Source: Rhizosphaericola mali (GTDB taxonomy: Bacteria > Bacteroidota > Bacteroidia > Chitinophagales > Chitinophagaceae). Taken from it: 64,000 nucleotides of DNA. The DNA lies in NCBI RefSeq assembly GCF_004337365.2, contig NZ_CP044016.1:2294001-2358000 (forward strand). The letters run 5' to 3'. Both the position numbers and the translations under genes were made by a program. Shown here piece by piece: positions 45,485 through 54,287 of the stretch; position 1 is the stretch's first letter, and the number at the start of each line of letters is the position of its first letter. The notes beneath the pieces were generated by a model. That model saw nothing but the letters and a program-made list of their open reading frames with translations. It was not told where the DNA came from and searched no databases.

Positions 45485-46654
45485 TCAAGGTAAAAAATAA
45501 ATTGTTTTATCATTAATTTTGTAATGTATACCACTATAAGAAAGTACTTTTAAGACTTCTTGTAAATTTTGATTCATAGGAATACCTCCACTGAACACAG
45601 TATTCTTATCTATTTTGTTTGATATAACGACATCCACATTATACCATCTTTCTAACTGTTGGGCAATAGTCTTTAATGTTGCATTATTAAAACTAAATTC
45701 TTTTCTGGTCCAAGCTACAACTGATGCAGTATCAACATTAACATAATTAAGATAAAATCTTTTATCCCAACTAATAGTTTCTGTAGGTTTTAAATTAATG
45801 ATTTGTAATTTTGAAGTCGCTTGAATCGCACCTTCTAATAACGTCACCATTGAATTAGAATCGTCACTATAATTTTCTATATTAAACTTCGTTCCTATAT
45901 CTTTTACTTCAATTCCATTGACTTTTACAATAAAAGGATTTTTTTCATTATGATGTACTTCAAAATACGCCTCGCCTGTTAATTCAACAAAGCGATATGC
46001 ATCATTCATAGAAATTGGAAATTTGATGCTAGATTGGGAATTTAAAAATATTTTAGTTCCATCAGGTAAAACGATTTGAAACTGTTGACCTTTTGTTGTA
46101 GTTGCCGTATTATATACATTAGAAAGTGTATTTTTTCCGAAAATGATTGCACTATTGTGCTTTTCTACAGCTATACCATCAATATTACTTTTCCAATGAT
46201 TCTGTAAATTATCCATTACAATAATTTTTCCATGAGCATCTAATAAATTCATTCCATCTTTTCCAGGTGCTATAGCGAAATCATTTTGCAAAATTTCAGA
46301 TTTATTTTTCTTCAAATAAGTTTTAAAAAACAAAAGACTAACAATAACCAATACTGCGGCTGCACTTCCATAAAGCCAATATTTTTTAATAATTGTAATA
46401 GATTTTCCTGTATTCGCATTATTATTTTTCTTATTGATATCAATTGAATGGAGAATATTATCAAGCAATTTTTCTTCATGTTCTTGATGAGACAGCGCAA
46501 TATCTTCCGGTACAATGACTTTTTTATTTTGCTCTTGATTAAACCATTTAGCATATTCGTCCATCTCTTCTTTAGAAATGGTGCCCGCTAGCCATTTTTT
46601 CTCCAATTCATCTAATCTTGCTTTAAAAGCGTCATTATTAAAGTCAATACTCAT
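45485..46654 (-). CDS. FecR family anti-sigma factor
   Basis: This 389-residue inner-membrane protein has a cytoplasmic N-terminal region (about 1-85), a transmembrane helix (YWLYGSAAAVLVIVSLLFF, about 93-111), a periplasmic FecR domain (FQIVLPDGTKIFLNSQSSIKFP; LTGEAYFEVHHNEKNPFIVKV; MVTLLEGAIQA, about 185-290) and DUF4974 at the end (LKTIAQQLERWYNVDVVIS). The ATG at 46654 is preferred; the frame opens back to 46696 with a TTG-like start adding 14 residues. It heads the minus-strand SusCD operon; its sigma partner is probably the gene at 34566. Confidence 0.88.
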   Translation of the reverse strand: MSIDFNNDAFKARLDELEKKWLAGTISKEEMDEYAKWFNQEQNKKVIVPEDIALSHQEHEEKLLDNILHSIDINKKNNNANTGKSITIIKKYWLYGSAAAVLVIVSLLFFKTYLKKNKSEILQNDFAIAPGKDGMNLLDAHGKIIVMDNLQNHWKSNIDGIAVEKHNSAIIFGKNTLSNVYNTATTTKGQQFQIVLPDGTKIFLNSQSSIKFPISMNDAYRFVELTGEAYFEVHHNEKNPFIVKVNGIEVKDIGTKFNIENYSDDSNSMVTLLEGAIQATSKLQIINLKPTETISWDKRFYLNYVNVDTASVVAWTRKEFSFNNATLKTIAQQLERWYNVDVVISNKIDKNTVFSGGIPMNQNLQEVLKVLSYSGIHYKINDKTIYFLP

Positions 46655-46785
46655 GCAGTAAAAATTTACGTATTCAAGAGTATTATCAATCAACAATTGT
46701 AAAACCCTACATCGGAAAAATATTTTTTTAAAAATAATTTCCCATTTGTATAAGTTTTACTTATGATTCTTATTAGATGTTCCGA

Positions 46786-46816
46786 TTGTCAGTTATCATA
46801 GAATGGTTCAACTTTG
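46786..46816 (+). promoter_or_regulatory. Candidate promoter for alsS-alsD
   Basis: TTG at 46786-46788 is followed after 20 nt by CAACTTTG (one mismatch to TAnnTTTG). It lies in the 274-bp spacer between the divergent FecR and alsS genes and would leave a leader of about 105 nt with room for control elements. Confidence 0.4.
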
Positions 46817-46928
46817 CATATGTAAATAAATCGTAGACGATGTATCCCAACCTCATTGATAATGCGCAAATCTATGAAAGTCAGCAAACAAAGCCTATAA
46901 ACAAGTGATAAATTAAATTCTTTATCTG

Positions 46929-48581
46929 ATGAAAAAAACTACAGGTGCATCCTTAGTAGTAAAAACTTTGGAACAACAAAAAGTAAAACAGGTATTTGGT
47001 ATTCCTGGCGCCAAAATAGATCCAGTTTTTGACGAATTAGTAGATCATGGCATACCTTTAATCGTATGTCGCCATGAACAAAATGCGGCATTTATGGCTG
47101 CTGCAATTGGTCGCATAACGGGTAATCCTGGTGTATGTATGACTACCTCTGGCCCTGGCGCAACTAATTTGGTAACAGGTCTAGCCACTGCAACTACAGA
47201 AGGAGATCCTGTCGTGGCTATTTCTGGAGCGGTGAAAAGAAGTGAATCATTTAAAAGAACACACCAATCTTTAGATACGGTAAGTACAATGCGCCCAGTA
47301 TCCAAGATGAGTGTAGAAGTGCAGGATGCGAATGCCATCCCAGAAGCATTAACCCAAGCTTTTAGAGTTGCAAATACTCCGAGAAAAGGAGCATCATTCA
47401 TTAGCCTTCCTAATGATGTAGTGGCTGGAGAAACAGAAGATAATATCATTAAAGAAAATCATGTTTACAAAGCCGGTCCAGCGCCAAAAGAATTTATTGA
47501 AAAAGCTGCGACATTAATTAAAAATGCCAAGCTACCTGTAATGTTGGTTGGTGAGGGATCTAATGAATACGACATTGTAGAAGCAACAAGATCTTTATTA
47601 TCCAACAATCCTATTCCTGTTGTAGGTACTTATCAAGGAGCAGGCTTGGTACCTAGAAGTATGGCAGATTTATTGGTTGGAAGGATTGGGCTTTTCCATA
47701 ATCAACCAGGTGATATTTTATTGAGTAATGCCGATGTAATATTGACGATTGGATATGATCCAGTGGAATATGATCCTCATTTTTGGAATAAAAATGGTAA
47801 AGCTAAAATCATTCACATTGACCATAATAATGCGGAAATCGACTATTACTATCAACCTGAATTGGAATTGATTGGAGATATTGCGCAAACTATAAATATT
47901 TTGGCAAATGAAGTAAAACCGAATAGTTTAGTTGCTTATGATGTGATAAAAAAATTACATAGCAAATATTTAGCAGATCAAAAATTACCCAACTATAAAC
48001 AGACTAATTTAGTTCATCCACTACAATTCGTGCATACCTTGAGGAGCTTGATTGGAGATGACGTTACTGTAACTTGTGATATTGGTTCACACTATATCTG
48101 GATGGCACGTTATTTTGAAATCTATGAACCTAAGAGATTGTTATTTAGTAATGGTCAGCAAACATTGGGAGTAGGTTTACCTTGGGCTATTGCAGCATCA
48201 ATAGTGCATCCAGATGAAAAAGTAGTTAGTATTTCTGGTGATGGTGGATTTTTATTCTCCGCTATGGAATTAGAAACTGCGGTGAGATTAAAATCTAATA
48301 TTACACATTTTGTTTGGACAGATGGCACCTATGATATGGTAGGATTCCAAGAAGAAATGAAATATGGTCGTACCTCTGGTGTAGAATTTGGACCTATTGA
48401 TGTAGTAAAATATGCAGAAAGTTTTGGTGCAAAAGGTTTTGAAGTTAGTGATCCATCTCAATTGGAGTCTGTAATGCGCAAAGCTATGGAAACTCCAGGT
48501 CCTGTTATCGTCAATGTACCAATAGACTATAAAGACAATATCAAATTGGGCGCTAAAATGCAAGATGAAGTATTGATCTAA
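46929..48581 (+). CDS. alsS: Acetolactate synthase, catabolic AlsS type
   Basis: This 550-residue TPP enzyme condenses two pyruvates to 2-acetolactate with CO2 release. The catalytic Glu50 lies in [24 protein letters not shown] and GDPVVAISG follow; the TPP/Mg motif starts at [13 protein letters not shown] (Asp438). The AlsS-type signatures KRTHQSLDT and [16 protein letters not shown] are present, and the FAD-binding stretch of anabolic ALS is not. The Mg-ligand Asn usual in WND is Thr464. The pairing with alsD directly downstream defines an acetoin pathway. Confidence 0.93.
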   Translation: MKKTTGASLVVKTLEQQKVKQVFGIPGAKIDPVFDELVDHGIPLIVCRHEQNAAFMAAAIGRITGNPGVCMTTSGPGATNLVTGLATATTEGDPVVAISGAVKRSESFKRTHQSLDTVSTMRPVSKMSVEVQDANAIPEALTQAFRVANTPRKGASFISLPNDVVAGETEDNIIKENHVYKAGPAPKEFIEKAATLIKNAKLPVMLVGEGSNEYDIVEATRSLLSNNPIPVVGTYQGAGLVPRSMADLLVGRIGLFHNQPGDILLSNADVILTIGYDPVEYDPHFWNKNGKAKIIHIDHNNAEIDYYYQPELELIGDIAQTINILANEVKPNSLVAYDVIKKLHSKYLADQKLPNYKQTNLVHPLQFVHTLRSLIGDDVTVTCDIGSHYIWMARYFEIYEPKRLLFSNGQQTLGVGLPWAIAASIVHPDEKVVSISGDGGFLFSAMELETAVRLKSNITHFVWTDGTYDMVGFQEEMKYGRTSGVEFGPIDVVKYAESFGAKGFEVSDPSQLESVMRKAMETPGPVIVNVPIDYKDNIKLGAKMQDEVLI

Positions 48582-48615
48582 TATTAAAGAACAAAAATTT
48601 AAACGGAAAGTAGTT

Positions 48616-49338
48616 ATGTTATACAACAATAAAGAAGTCGGAACCATTTTTCAAGTGTCTATAATGAATGCCATGTTAGAAGGTATTTACGATGGTGAGA
48701 CAACTATAGAAGAAATGGCTAAACATGGTGATTTTGGTCTTGGTACTTTTAATGGATTGGATGGAGAATTAATAGCGATACGTGGTCAATTTTACCAAAT
48801 TAGAAATGATGGAACTTCAGTACTCGCAGACCCAAAATCCAAAGTTCCTTTTGGTGCCGTAACTACTTTTCGTCCTCAGATTACGCATGAAATCAACAAT
48901 CATTTGGACCGTGCAGGATTGGAAGAATTAATGCAAAAATTAACCCCTAGTCACAATTTGTTTTATGCTGTGTATATAGAAGGTCATTTTGACAAGGTTA
49001 AAACACGTACGGTAGCCAAACAAGAAAAACCATATTTACCATTTACAGAAGTTGTTAAAGAGCAGACTGAGTTTGATTTTAACAATGAAAATGGTTTATT
49101 GGCAGGTTTCTTTTCTCCGTCTTATGCACAAGGGATGACCATTGCAGGTTTTCATTTACACTTTTTGACACATAGTCGTCAAGGTGGTGGTCATGTTTTA
49201 GATTTTAATTTATCCAGAGGAATATTAAAAATTCAAGCCCTACCCTATTATACCGTGCTTTTACCCGAACAAAAAGATTTTGAAGAAGCAGATCTCGCAG
49301 GAGATAAAAGCCAAGCGATTATCGCTACCGAAGGATAG
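48616..49338 (+). CDS. alsD: Alpha-acetolactate decarboxylase
   Basis: This 240-residue zinc enzyme converts 2-acetolactate to (R)-acetoin. Zinc-ligand histidines are visible in GFHLHFLTHSRQGGGHVLDF near residues 177-195, and the family signature GTFNGLDGELIAIRGQFYQ near 43-61. There is no signal peptide, so it is cytoplasmic. It starts 34 bp after alsS, so the pair forms an operon for pyruvate overflow to acetoin, a neutral product. Confidence 0.92.
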   Translation: MLYNNKEVGTIFQVSIMNAMLEGIYDGETTIEEMAKHGDFGLGTFNGLDGELIAIRGQFYQIRNDGTSVLADPKSKVPFGAVTTFRPQITHEINNHLDRAGLEELMQKLTPSHNLFYAVYIEGHFDKVKTRTVAKQEKPYLPFTEVVKEQTEFDFNNENGLLAGFFSPSYAQGMTIAGFHLHFLTHSRQGGGHVLDFNLSRGILKIQALPYYTVLLPEQKDFEEADLAGDKSQAIIATEG

Positions 49339-49418
49339 TGCAGGATAGATATTGGATAAAAAAGATTATTTTGCAAATTAATATTTGTGCTTGTTAATAA
49401 CTCTCAAAGTTAAAAATT

Positions 49419-50162
49419 ATGAAAGTTGGATTATTTGTCCCTTGCTATATCGACGCGATATATCCCAAGGTGGCAATCGCAACCTTAGAATTACTCGAAA
49501 AATTTGGGGTAGAAGTGGAAGTTCCTCTTGAACAAACTTGTTGTGGTCAACCGATGTCTAATGAAGGAGACCAAAAACATGCCGCTGGAGCGGAAGCGCT
49601 TTTCTGTAAAAATTTTTCAAAATACGATTATATAGTTGGTCCCGCAGGCAGTTGCGTGAAACAAGTACGTTGTCACATGGACGCAATCCCACAGACAGAA
49701 GAAGTTATTCGAATTAGAAAAAATACATTTGAATTAGTAGAATTCTTAACGGACATTTTAAAAGTTAAGGATTTTCCTTGGGCAGAATTTCGCCATAAAA
49801 TAGCTATACACAATAGTTGTAGTTCGATTAGAGGTTTGCATTTACAATCCATGTCCGAATGGATGGAACCTCGATTTAATAAAACAGAAGAATTATTGGA
49901 ACAGGTTAAAGGGATTCAGATTGAACATATTGATCGTCCAGATGAGTGTTGTGGTTTTGGTGGTACATTTTGTGTAACGGATGAGCCAGTAAGTGCCAAA
50001 ATGGGACAAGACAAAGTCGCTGACTACATGAAACACGAGATCGAATATGTCGTATCACCTGATATGTCCTGCCTAATGCATCAACAAGGTGTTGCTCAAA
50101 AGGAAAAAAGAAATTTGCAATTTGTACATGTAGCCCAAGTTTTAAATAACGGCCCATTTTAA
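49419..50162 (+). CDS. lutA: L-lactate utilisation Fe-S protein LutA
   Basis: This 247-residue protein is the CCG-domain subunit of the LutABC L-lactate oxidation complex. Two cysteine-rich CCG motifs are visible: QTCCGQPMSNEG (about 39-50) and DECCGFGGTF (about 185-194), with the GSCVKQV and NSCSSIRG elements between. It is the first gene of lutABC, 80 bp after alsD, and with it joins lactate oxidation to acetoin production at pyruvate. Confidence 0.92.
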   Translation: MKVGLFVPCYIDAIYPKVAIATLELLEKFGVEVEVPLEQTCCGQPMSNEGDQKHAAGAEALFCKNFSKYDYIVGPAGSCVKQVRCHMDAIPQTEEVIRIRKNTFELVEFLTDILKVKDFPWAEFRHKIAIHNSCSSIRGLHLQSMSEWMEPRFNKTEELLEQVKGIQIEHIDRPDECCGFGGTFCVTDEPVSAKMGQDKVADYMKHEIEYVVSPDMSCLMHQQGVAQKEKRNLQFVHVAQVLNNGPF

Positions 50163-50174
50163 AAAAATGAAATT

Positions 50175-51557
50175 ATGAGTAGTACAACGAAAGTGAACGT
50201 AGTAGAAAATGCGGCTAAATTTATTCATCAAGGCACAGACAATGAATTTTTACATGATAAAAATTTGTGGAATGCAAGAGTAAAAAGAGATACCACTGCT
50301 TCAAAAATTCCAGAATGGGAAGAATTAAGAGATCTCGCTTCGCAAATAAAGGAACATACGCTGACGCATCTGGATAAATATTTGGAAGAATTTGCAGAAA
50401 ATGCTGAAAAAAGAGGTGTTATCGTCCACTGGGCGAAAGATGCAGAGGAGCATAATGCGATAGTATTGGAAATTTTACAAAAACACAATGCTAAAACGAT
50501 CATTAAGAGCAAGTCCATGTTGCAGGAAGAGTGCGAAATGGGACCATACTTGGAAGCACGCGGTATTACTATAACAGAATCAGATCTAGGAGAAAGAATT
50601 CAACAACTTTCTGGTGAGGCTCCAAGTCACATAGTCATGCCCGCTATTCATAAAACGATGAGTGATATCGCTCAGTTGTTCGCTGAAAAAATAGGAACTG
50701 ATCCCAATAGTCGTGATGCAAAATCCTTGAACGAATCTATGCGTAACAATGCACGTCCCAAGTTTTTACAAGCGGATGCTGGCATGACTGGAGCAAACTT
50801 TGCCATAGCGGAAACCGGCAGTTTCGTAGTTTGTACCAATGAAGGAAATGCGGACCTGACGGCATCTCTCCCACCTTTACATATTGCGAGTATCGGAATC
50901 GAAAAGATTTTACCTAAAGTGGAAGATTTGGGTGTATTTATCCGATTACTTTCTCGTAGTGCACTAGGTACTCCAGCTACACAATACACTTCTCATTTTA
51001 CAGGTCCGAGAGAAGGTACAGAAATGCACATCATCCTCACAGACAATGGCAGAAGTCATCGTTTGGGATTGGAAAAATTTTGGCATTCATTGAAATGTAT
51101 TCGTTGTGGCGCATGTATGAATACTTGCCCAGTATATCGTCGTAGTGGCGGTTTGGCTTACGGAGCAACTTATTCTGGTCCTATTGGTATTATTTTGGAT
51201 CCTACTTTTGACGAAACAAAATATAGCGAGTTACCTTATCATTCTTCACTTTGTGGCTCTTGTTCGGAAGTTTGTCCAGTGCATATCAATATAGCCGAAC
51301 AAATTATGGATTGGAGAAAGGTCATGGCATCCAAAGATATGATGCCTTCTGGATTAAAAGTTGCATTTGGCATGGCTAATCAAATGTTCAAGCATCCTTC
51401 CATTTTCCGTATGGCGATGACAATGGGTAGATTAGCATTGGAAATTATACCAAATAAACTCATTTACATTGACGCTAACTCTTGGGGCAAAAATCGCGAA
51501 ATGCCTACACTAGCTAAAGAAACTTTTCGTGATTGGTATAAAAAAAATAAAAAATAA
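50175..51557 (+). CDS. lutB: L-lactate utilisation Fe-S protein LutB
   Basis: This 460-residue subunit of the L-lactate oxidation complex has an N-terminal LUD domain (about 60-285) and a C-terminal ferredoxin domain with two 4Fe-4S motifs, CIRCGACMNTCPVY (about 310-323) and CGSCSEVCPVHINI (about 358-371). The length fits the family. It starts 12 bp after lutA. No transporter or regulator of the lut type is adjacent. Confidence 0.93.
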   Translation: MSSTTKVNVVENAAKFIHQGTDNEFLHDKNLWNARVKRDTTASKIPEWEELRDLASQIKEHTLTHLDKYLEEFAENAEKRGVIVHWAKDAEEHNAIVLEILQKHNAKTIIKSKSMLQEECEMGPYLEARGITITESDLGERIQQLSGEAPSHIVMPAIHKTMSDIAQLFAEKIGTDPNSRDAKSLNESMRNNARPKFLQADAGMTGANFAIAETGSFVVCTNEGNADLTASLPPLHIASIGIEKILPKVEDLGVFIRLLSRSALGTPATQYTSHFTGPREGTEMHIILTDNGRSHRLGLEKFWHSLKCIRCGACMNTCPVYRRSGGLAYGATYSGPIGIILDPTFDETKYSELPYHSSLCGSCSEVCPVHINIAEQIMDWRKVMASKDMMPSGLKVAFGMANQMFKHPSIFRMAMTMGRLALEIIPNKLIYIDANSWGKNREMPTLAKETFRDWYKKNKK

Positions 51558-51561
51558 TATT

Positions 51562-52155
51562 ATGAGTGATTCAAAATCAAGCATATTAGCCAATATTCGT
51601 TCTAATTTTCCCAAACAAAACATAGGATATCCTACTATCCCTACTTATACCGTTCCGGGAAAAGATTTATTACAAACATTTCAGGAAAATGCGTTGGTAG
51701 CTGGAGCAAGCTTCTACAAAGTAAATAATGTGGGAGAAGCGCAAGAAATTGCCCAAAAATTATATCCTGATGCCAAAGTAATCTGCTCTGCGACGGACGA
51801 GTGGGCAGGAAATAAAGATTGGGATAAAATCAACCAACCACAAGACATGGAAGATGTGGATGTAGCCATCGTACGCACGCATCTTGGAGTTGCGGAAATG
51901 GGAATGGTTTGGCTTACAGAAAATGATTTACGCGTTAATTCTTTAGGTTTTTTGTGTCAGAATATTATTGTACTTCTTGACCCAAAAGACATTTCAGAAA
52001 ATATGCATACGGCTTACCCACTTACACAATTAGACAAATTTAATTATGGATGTTTTGTGATGGGACCGTCTGCAACTGCAGACATCGGAGCTGTATTGGT
52101 ACGAGGAGCACAAGGACCAAGAAGTTTGGTTATTTTCTTTTTAGAAAAAAATTAG
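51562..52155 (+). CDS. lutC: L-lactate utilisation protein LutC
   Basis: This 197-residue LUD-domain protein is the third subunit of L-lactate oxidation. Visible elements are VGEAQEIAQKL, VAIVRTHLGVAEMGMVWLTE and the C-terminal FVMGPSATADIGAVLVRGAQGPRSLVIFFL. The ATG at 51562 lies 4 bp after the lutB stop; an in-frame codon upstream at 51529 would overlap lutB by 29 bp and gives a poor N-terminus. The 3' end overlaps the convergent oxidoreductase by 4 bp. Confidence 0.9.
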   Translation: MSDSKSSILANIRSNFPKQNIGYPTIPTYTVPGKDLLQTFQENALVAGASFYKVNNVGEAQEIAQKLYPDAKVICSATDEWAGNKDWDKINQPQDMEDVDVAIVRTHLGVAEMGMVWLTENDLRVNSLGFLCQNIIVLLDPKDISENMHTAYPLTQLDKFNYGCFVMGPSATADIGAVLVRGAQGPRSLVIFFLEKN

Positions 52156-52790
52156 TGCGAAAAAATTTCTTGCAACTTTACATAGTTCAATCCTGGTTGT
52201 TGCTTTTTTGCATAAGCAATCATGGATTGCGCTAAAATCTCAGTACTCATAGGTTTATATTTTGAAATAAGCCCTACCCTATTAAAAAAACGGATGATAC
52301 CAACAGAAAGCTTTTCGCTAGTTCTGTTGGTATTTTTTCTTATTAAAACGCCTGGTTTGAAAATGTCTAATTGAGAAAATTGCAATTTTTGAATAGCCGT
52401 TTCTAATTTCCCTTTCATTTTCGAATAAAATATAGTGGAATTTTCATTCGCACCATAAGCAGAAAGTAAAATGAAATGAGGCACGCCATTTTCTTTAGCC
52501 AATTTTGCAAAAGAATATTGATAATCATAATCGATTGTCCATTGTACCTCTTTACTTCCAGCTTGTTTTAATGTTGTACCCAAACAAGCAAATGCAACAT
52601 CCCCATGTAAATATTTTGCCCAATCTGACAATTTTGCAAAATCTACTACGATTTCTTCTAGTTTCGGATGTTGTATTTGCATTGATTTACGCACAAAAAT
52701 CCGCACTTTTTCAAATGCGGAATCTTGTATTAGTTGCGCCACTAAATCTTTGCCAGTGGCTCCCGTCGCACCGATAACTAATGCTATCAT
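52152..52790 (-). CDS. NAD(P)H-binding oxidoreductase-like protein (HTATIP2/atypical SDR type)
   Basis: This 212-residue atypical short-chain dehydrogenase has the Rossmann motif IGATGATGKDLVAQL at residues 6-20 and the family elements VAFACLGTTLKQAGS and FILLSAYGANENS. The canonical YxxxK is represented only by FYSKMKGKLE. The substrate is unknown. It lies 3 bp after the SDR gene as a two-gene operon. A terminator-like hairpin for the opposite strand is embedded in its 3' half. Confidence 0.82.
   Translation of the reverse strand: MIALVIGATGATGKDLVAQLIQDSAFEKVRIFVRKSMQIQHPKLEEIVVDFAKLSDWAKYLHGDVAFACLGTTLKQAGSKEVQWTIDYDYQYSFAKLAKENGVPHFILLSAYGANENSTIFYSKMKGKLETAIQKLQFSQLDIFKPGVLIRKNTNRTSEKLSVGIIRFFNRVGLISKYKPMSTEILAQSMIAYAKKQQPGLNYVKLQEIFSH
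52297..52338 (+). terminator. Terminator-like hairpin for lutABC inside the convergent gene
   Basis: Perfect 12-bp arms (52297-52308 with 52322-52333) surround a 13-nt loop and are followed by a six-T run on the plus strand (52333-52338). It lies about 140 bp past the lutC stop, within the coding frame of the minus-strand oxidoreductase. It fits a rho-independent terminator for lutABC transcripts. Confidence 0.7.
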
Positions 52791-52793
52791 TAT

Positions 52794-53552
52794 TTATTTT
52801 TTATCAAAAAAGAAAGCATTAGCTTGTGCTGTACAAGTGATCACTAAGTCATTGATACAAACGTGTTTGGGTAAATTAGCACAATAAAAAATTGTATCTG
52901 CAATATCCTCGGCATGTAATGGCTCATAACCCGTATATACTTTATCTGCTTTACTTGTATCTCCTTTAAATCTCACTTGCGAAAATTCTGTATCCGCAGC
53001 ACCTGGAGCAATTGCAGTTACTTTAATTCCGTACTTCAACAATTCAATTCTTTGCGCTTTTGTGATCGCATCAACGGCATGTTTGGTTGCACAATAGATA
53101 TTACCACCTGGATATACATCTTTTGCAGCAGTAGATGTCATATTAATAATATGTCCTTTTTTATGTGCAATAAAAAACGGGATGATCGCTTTTGATACGT
53201 ATAAAAGTCCTTTTACATTAGTATCAATCATCGTATCCCAATTATCCAAATCTGCATCTTCAAAATTCTCAGTACCTAATGCCAAGCCAGCATTATTAAT
53301 CAACACATCGATATTTTGCCATTTTTCTGGGATAGCACCTATTTTATCAAAAACGTCCGTTCTGCTCTGTACATCTATTTCTAAAGGCAAAACTTCCACT
53401 TTATATTTTTCCTCTAATTCCTTTGCCAAACTATCCAATCGCTCTTTTCTACGACCAGAAATAATACAATTCCAACCATTCTGTGCAAATTTGATAGCAT
53501 CCGCTTTACCAAATCCTGCAGTTGCGCCCGTTATAAATACAATTTTTGACAT
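52794..53552 (-). CDS. SDR family oxidoreductase (YdfG-like)
   Basis: This 252-residue classical SDR has TGATAGFGKADA cofactor binding (residues 8-19), NNAG at 86-89, and the catalytic Ser140, Tyr153 and Lys157 (YCATK). The family resemblance is to YdfG-type NADP-dependent 3-hydroxy acid dehydrogenases (GAADTEFSQVRF, PEHVCINDL-like tail). It is the first gene of a two-gene operon, with an exact -7 box upstream. Confidence 0.9.
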   Translation of the reverse strand: MSKIVFITGATAGFGKADAIKFAQNGWNCIISGRRKERLDSLAKELEEKYKVEVLPLEIDVQSRTDVFDKIGAIPEKWQNIDVLINNAGLALGTENFEDADLDNWDTMIDTNVKGLLYVSKAIIPFFIAHKKGHIINMTSTAAKDVYPGGNIYCATKHAVDAITKAQRIELLKYGIKVTAIAPGAADTEFSQVRFKGDTSKADKVYTGYEPLHAEDIADTIFYCANLPKHVCINDLVITCTAQANAFFFDKK

Positions 53553-53569
53553 GATTATTATTTTGATTT

Positions 53570-53577
53570 CAAAGATA
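53570..53577 (-). promoter_or_regulatory. -7 promoter box for the SDR operon
   Basis: On the minus strand this reads TATCTTTG, an exact TAnnTTTG match ending 17 bp before the SDR start codon. It is identical to the box before aguB. Confidence 0.5.
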
Positions 53578-53683
53578 TAATTTCTAACTCTCTCTATTGG
53601 TTATACCTTCGTTAATACATTTATTTGTACCAAAATATATACTTATTTTGCAACAATATCATTCAAATAGATAATTTAACAAT

Positions 53684-54190
53684 ATGAAAAAGTTGGTTTT
53701 AGCACTTGTTTTAATTTTGTCAGCACAGCTTGGATTTAGTCAAACTTATGATTCTATAGCACCATATAAAAAGGATAAAAATATGCCAACCTTTCAGGTA
53801 TTATTGACCGATAGTACTTGGTATAGCAATACTACAAACAACCACAATCAACCAACATTGATTATTTATTTCAATCCAGATTGTGATCATTGTCAACACA
53901 TGGCAGCAAGTTTTGAAAAGGATATGGATGCTTTCAAAAACGTTAATTTATTATGGACAACCTATTTGGCGCCATTGGATGAATTGAAAAATTTTAGTCA
54001 TTCATATAATTTGGATAAATATCCCAACGTATATTTTGGGAAAGATCCCAATTATGCAATTCCCGCTTTTTTTCGTGTAGAATACACCCCATTCGTTGCT
54101 TTATATGATAAAAATAATAAATTGGTTCATACTTGGACCTTAAATGTTAGTGCCGACGAGATCAAATTTTCATTGAAAAATCTAAAATAG
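53684..54190 (+). CDS. Small periplasmic redoxin with CDHC active site
   Basis: This 168-residue exported protein has a signal peptide ending QLGFSQ (about residue 20) and a TlpA-like thioredoxin fold: PTLIIYFNPDCDHCQHMAAS with Cys63 and Cys66, and a C-terminal cis-Pro in VEYTPFVALYD. The CDHC dipeptide differs from the CGPC/CMPC of the other redoxins. It is monocistronic between the SDR operon and the phosphate transport genes; function unknown beyond thiol chemistry. Confidence 0.8.
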   Translation: MKKLVLALVLILSAQLGFSQTYDSIAPYKKDKNMPTFQVLLTDSTWYSNTTNNHNQPTLIIYFNPDCDHCQHMAASFEKDMDAFKNVNLLWTTYLAPLDELKNFSHSYNLDKYPNVYFGKDPNYAIPAFFRVEYTPFVALYDKNNKLVHTWTLNVSADEIKFSLKNLK

Positions 54191-54263
54191 ACGCTGCGTT
54201 TATTTTCCAATATTAACTTTGTATTAATTTTCCTTAACACGATTTTTGCGCAGTTTGCTAGCT

Positions 54264-54271
54264 TATTTTTG
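54264..54271 (+). promoter_or_regulatory. -7 promoter box for the DUF47-pit operon
   Basis: TATTTTTG is an exact TAnnTTTG match 16 bp before the ATG at 54288; it lies after the redoxin stop and supports 54288 as the start rather than an upstream in-frame TTG at 54246. Confidence 0.45.
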
Positions 54272-54287
54272 CGCCAAAATAAAATCA

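Noticed and set aside
46697-46928. Possible structured RNA in the alsS leader
   Set aside because: A small palindrome around AAGTTTTACTT exists, but no recognisable riboswitch or tRNA fold; too weak to call.
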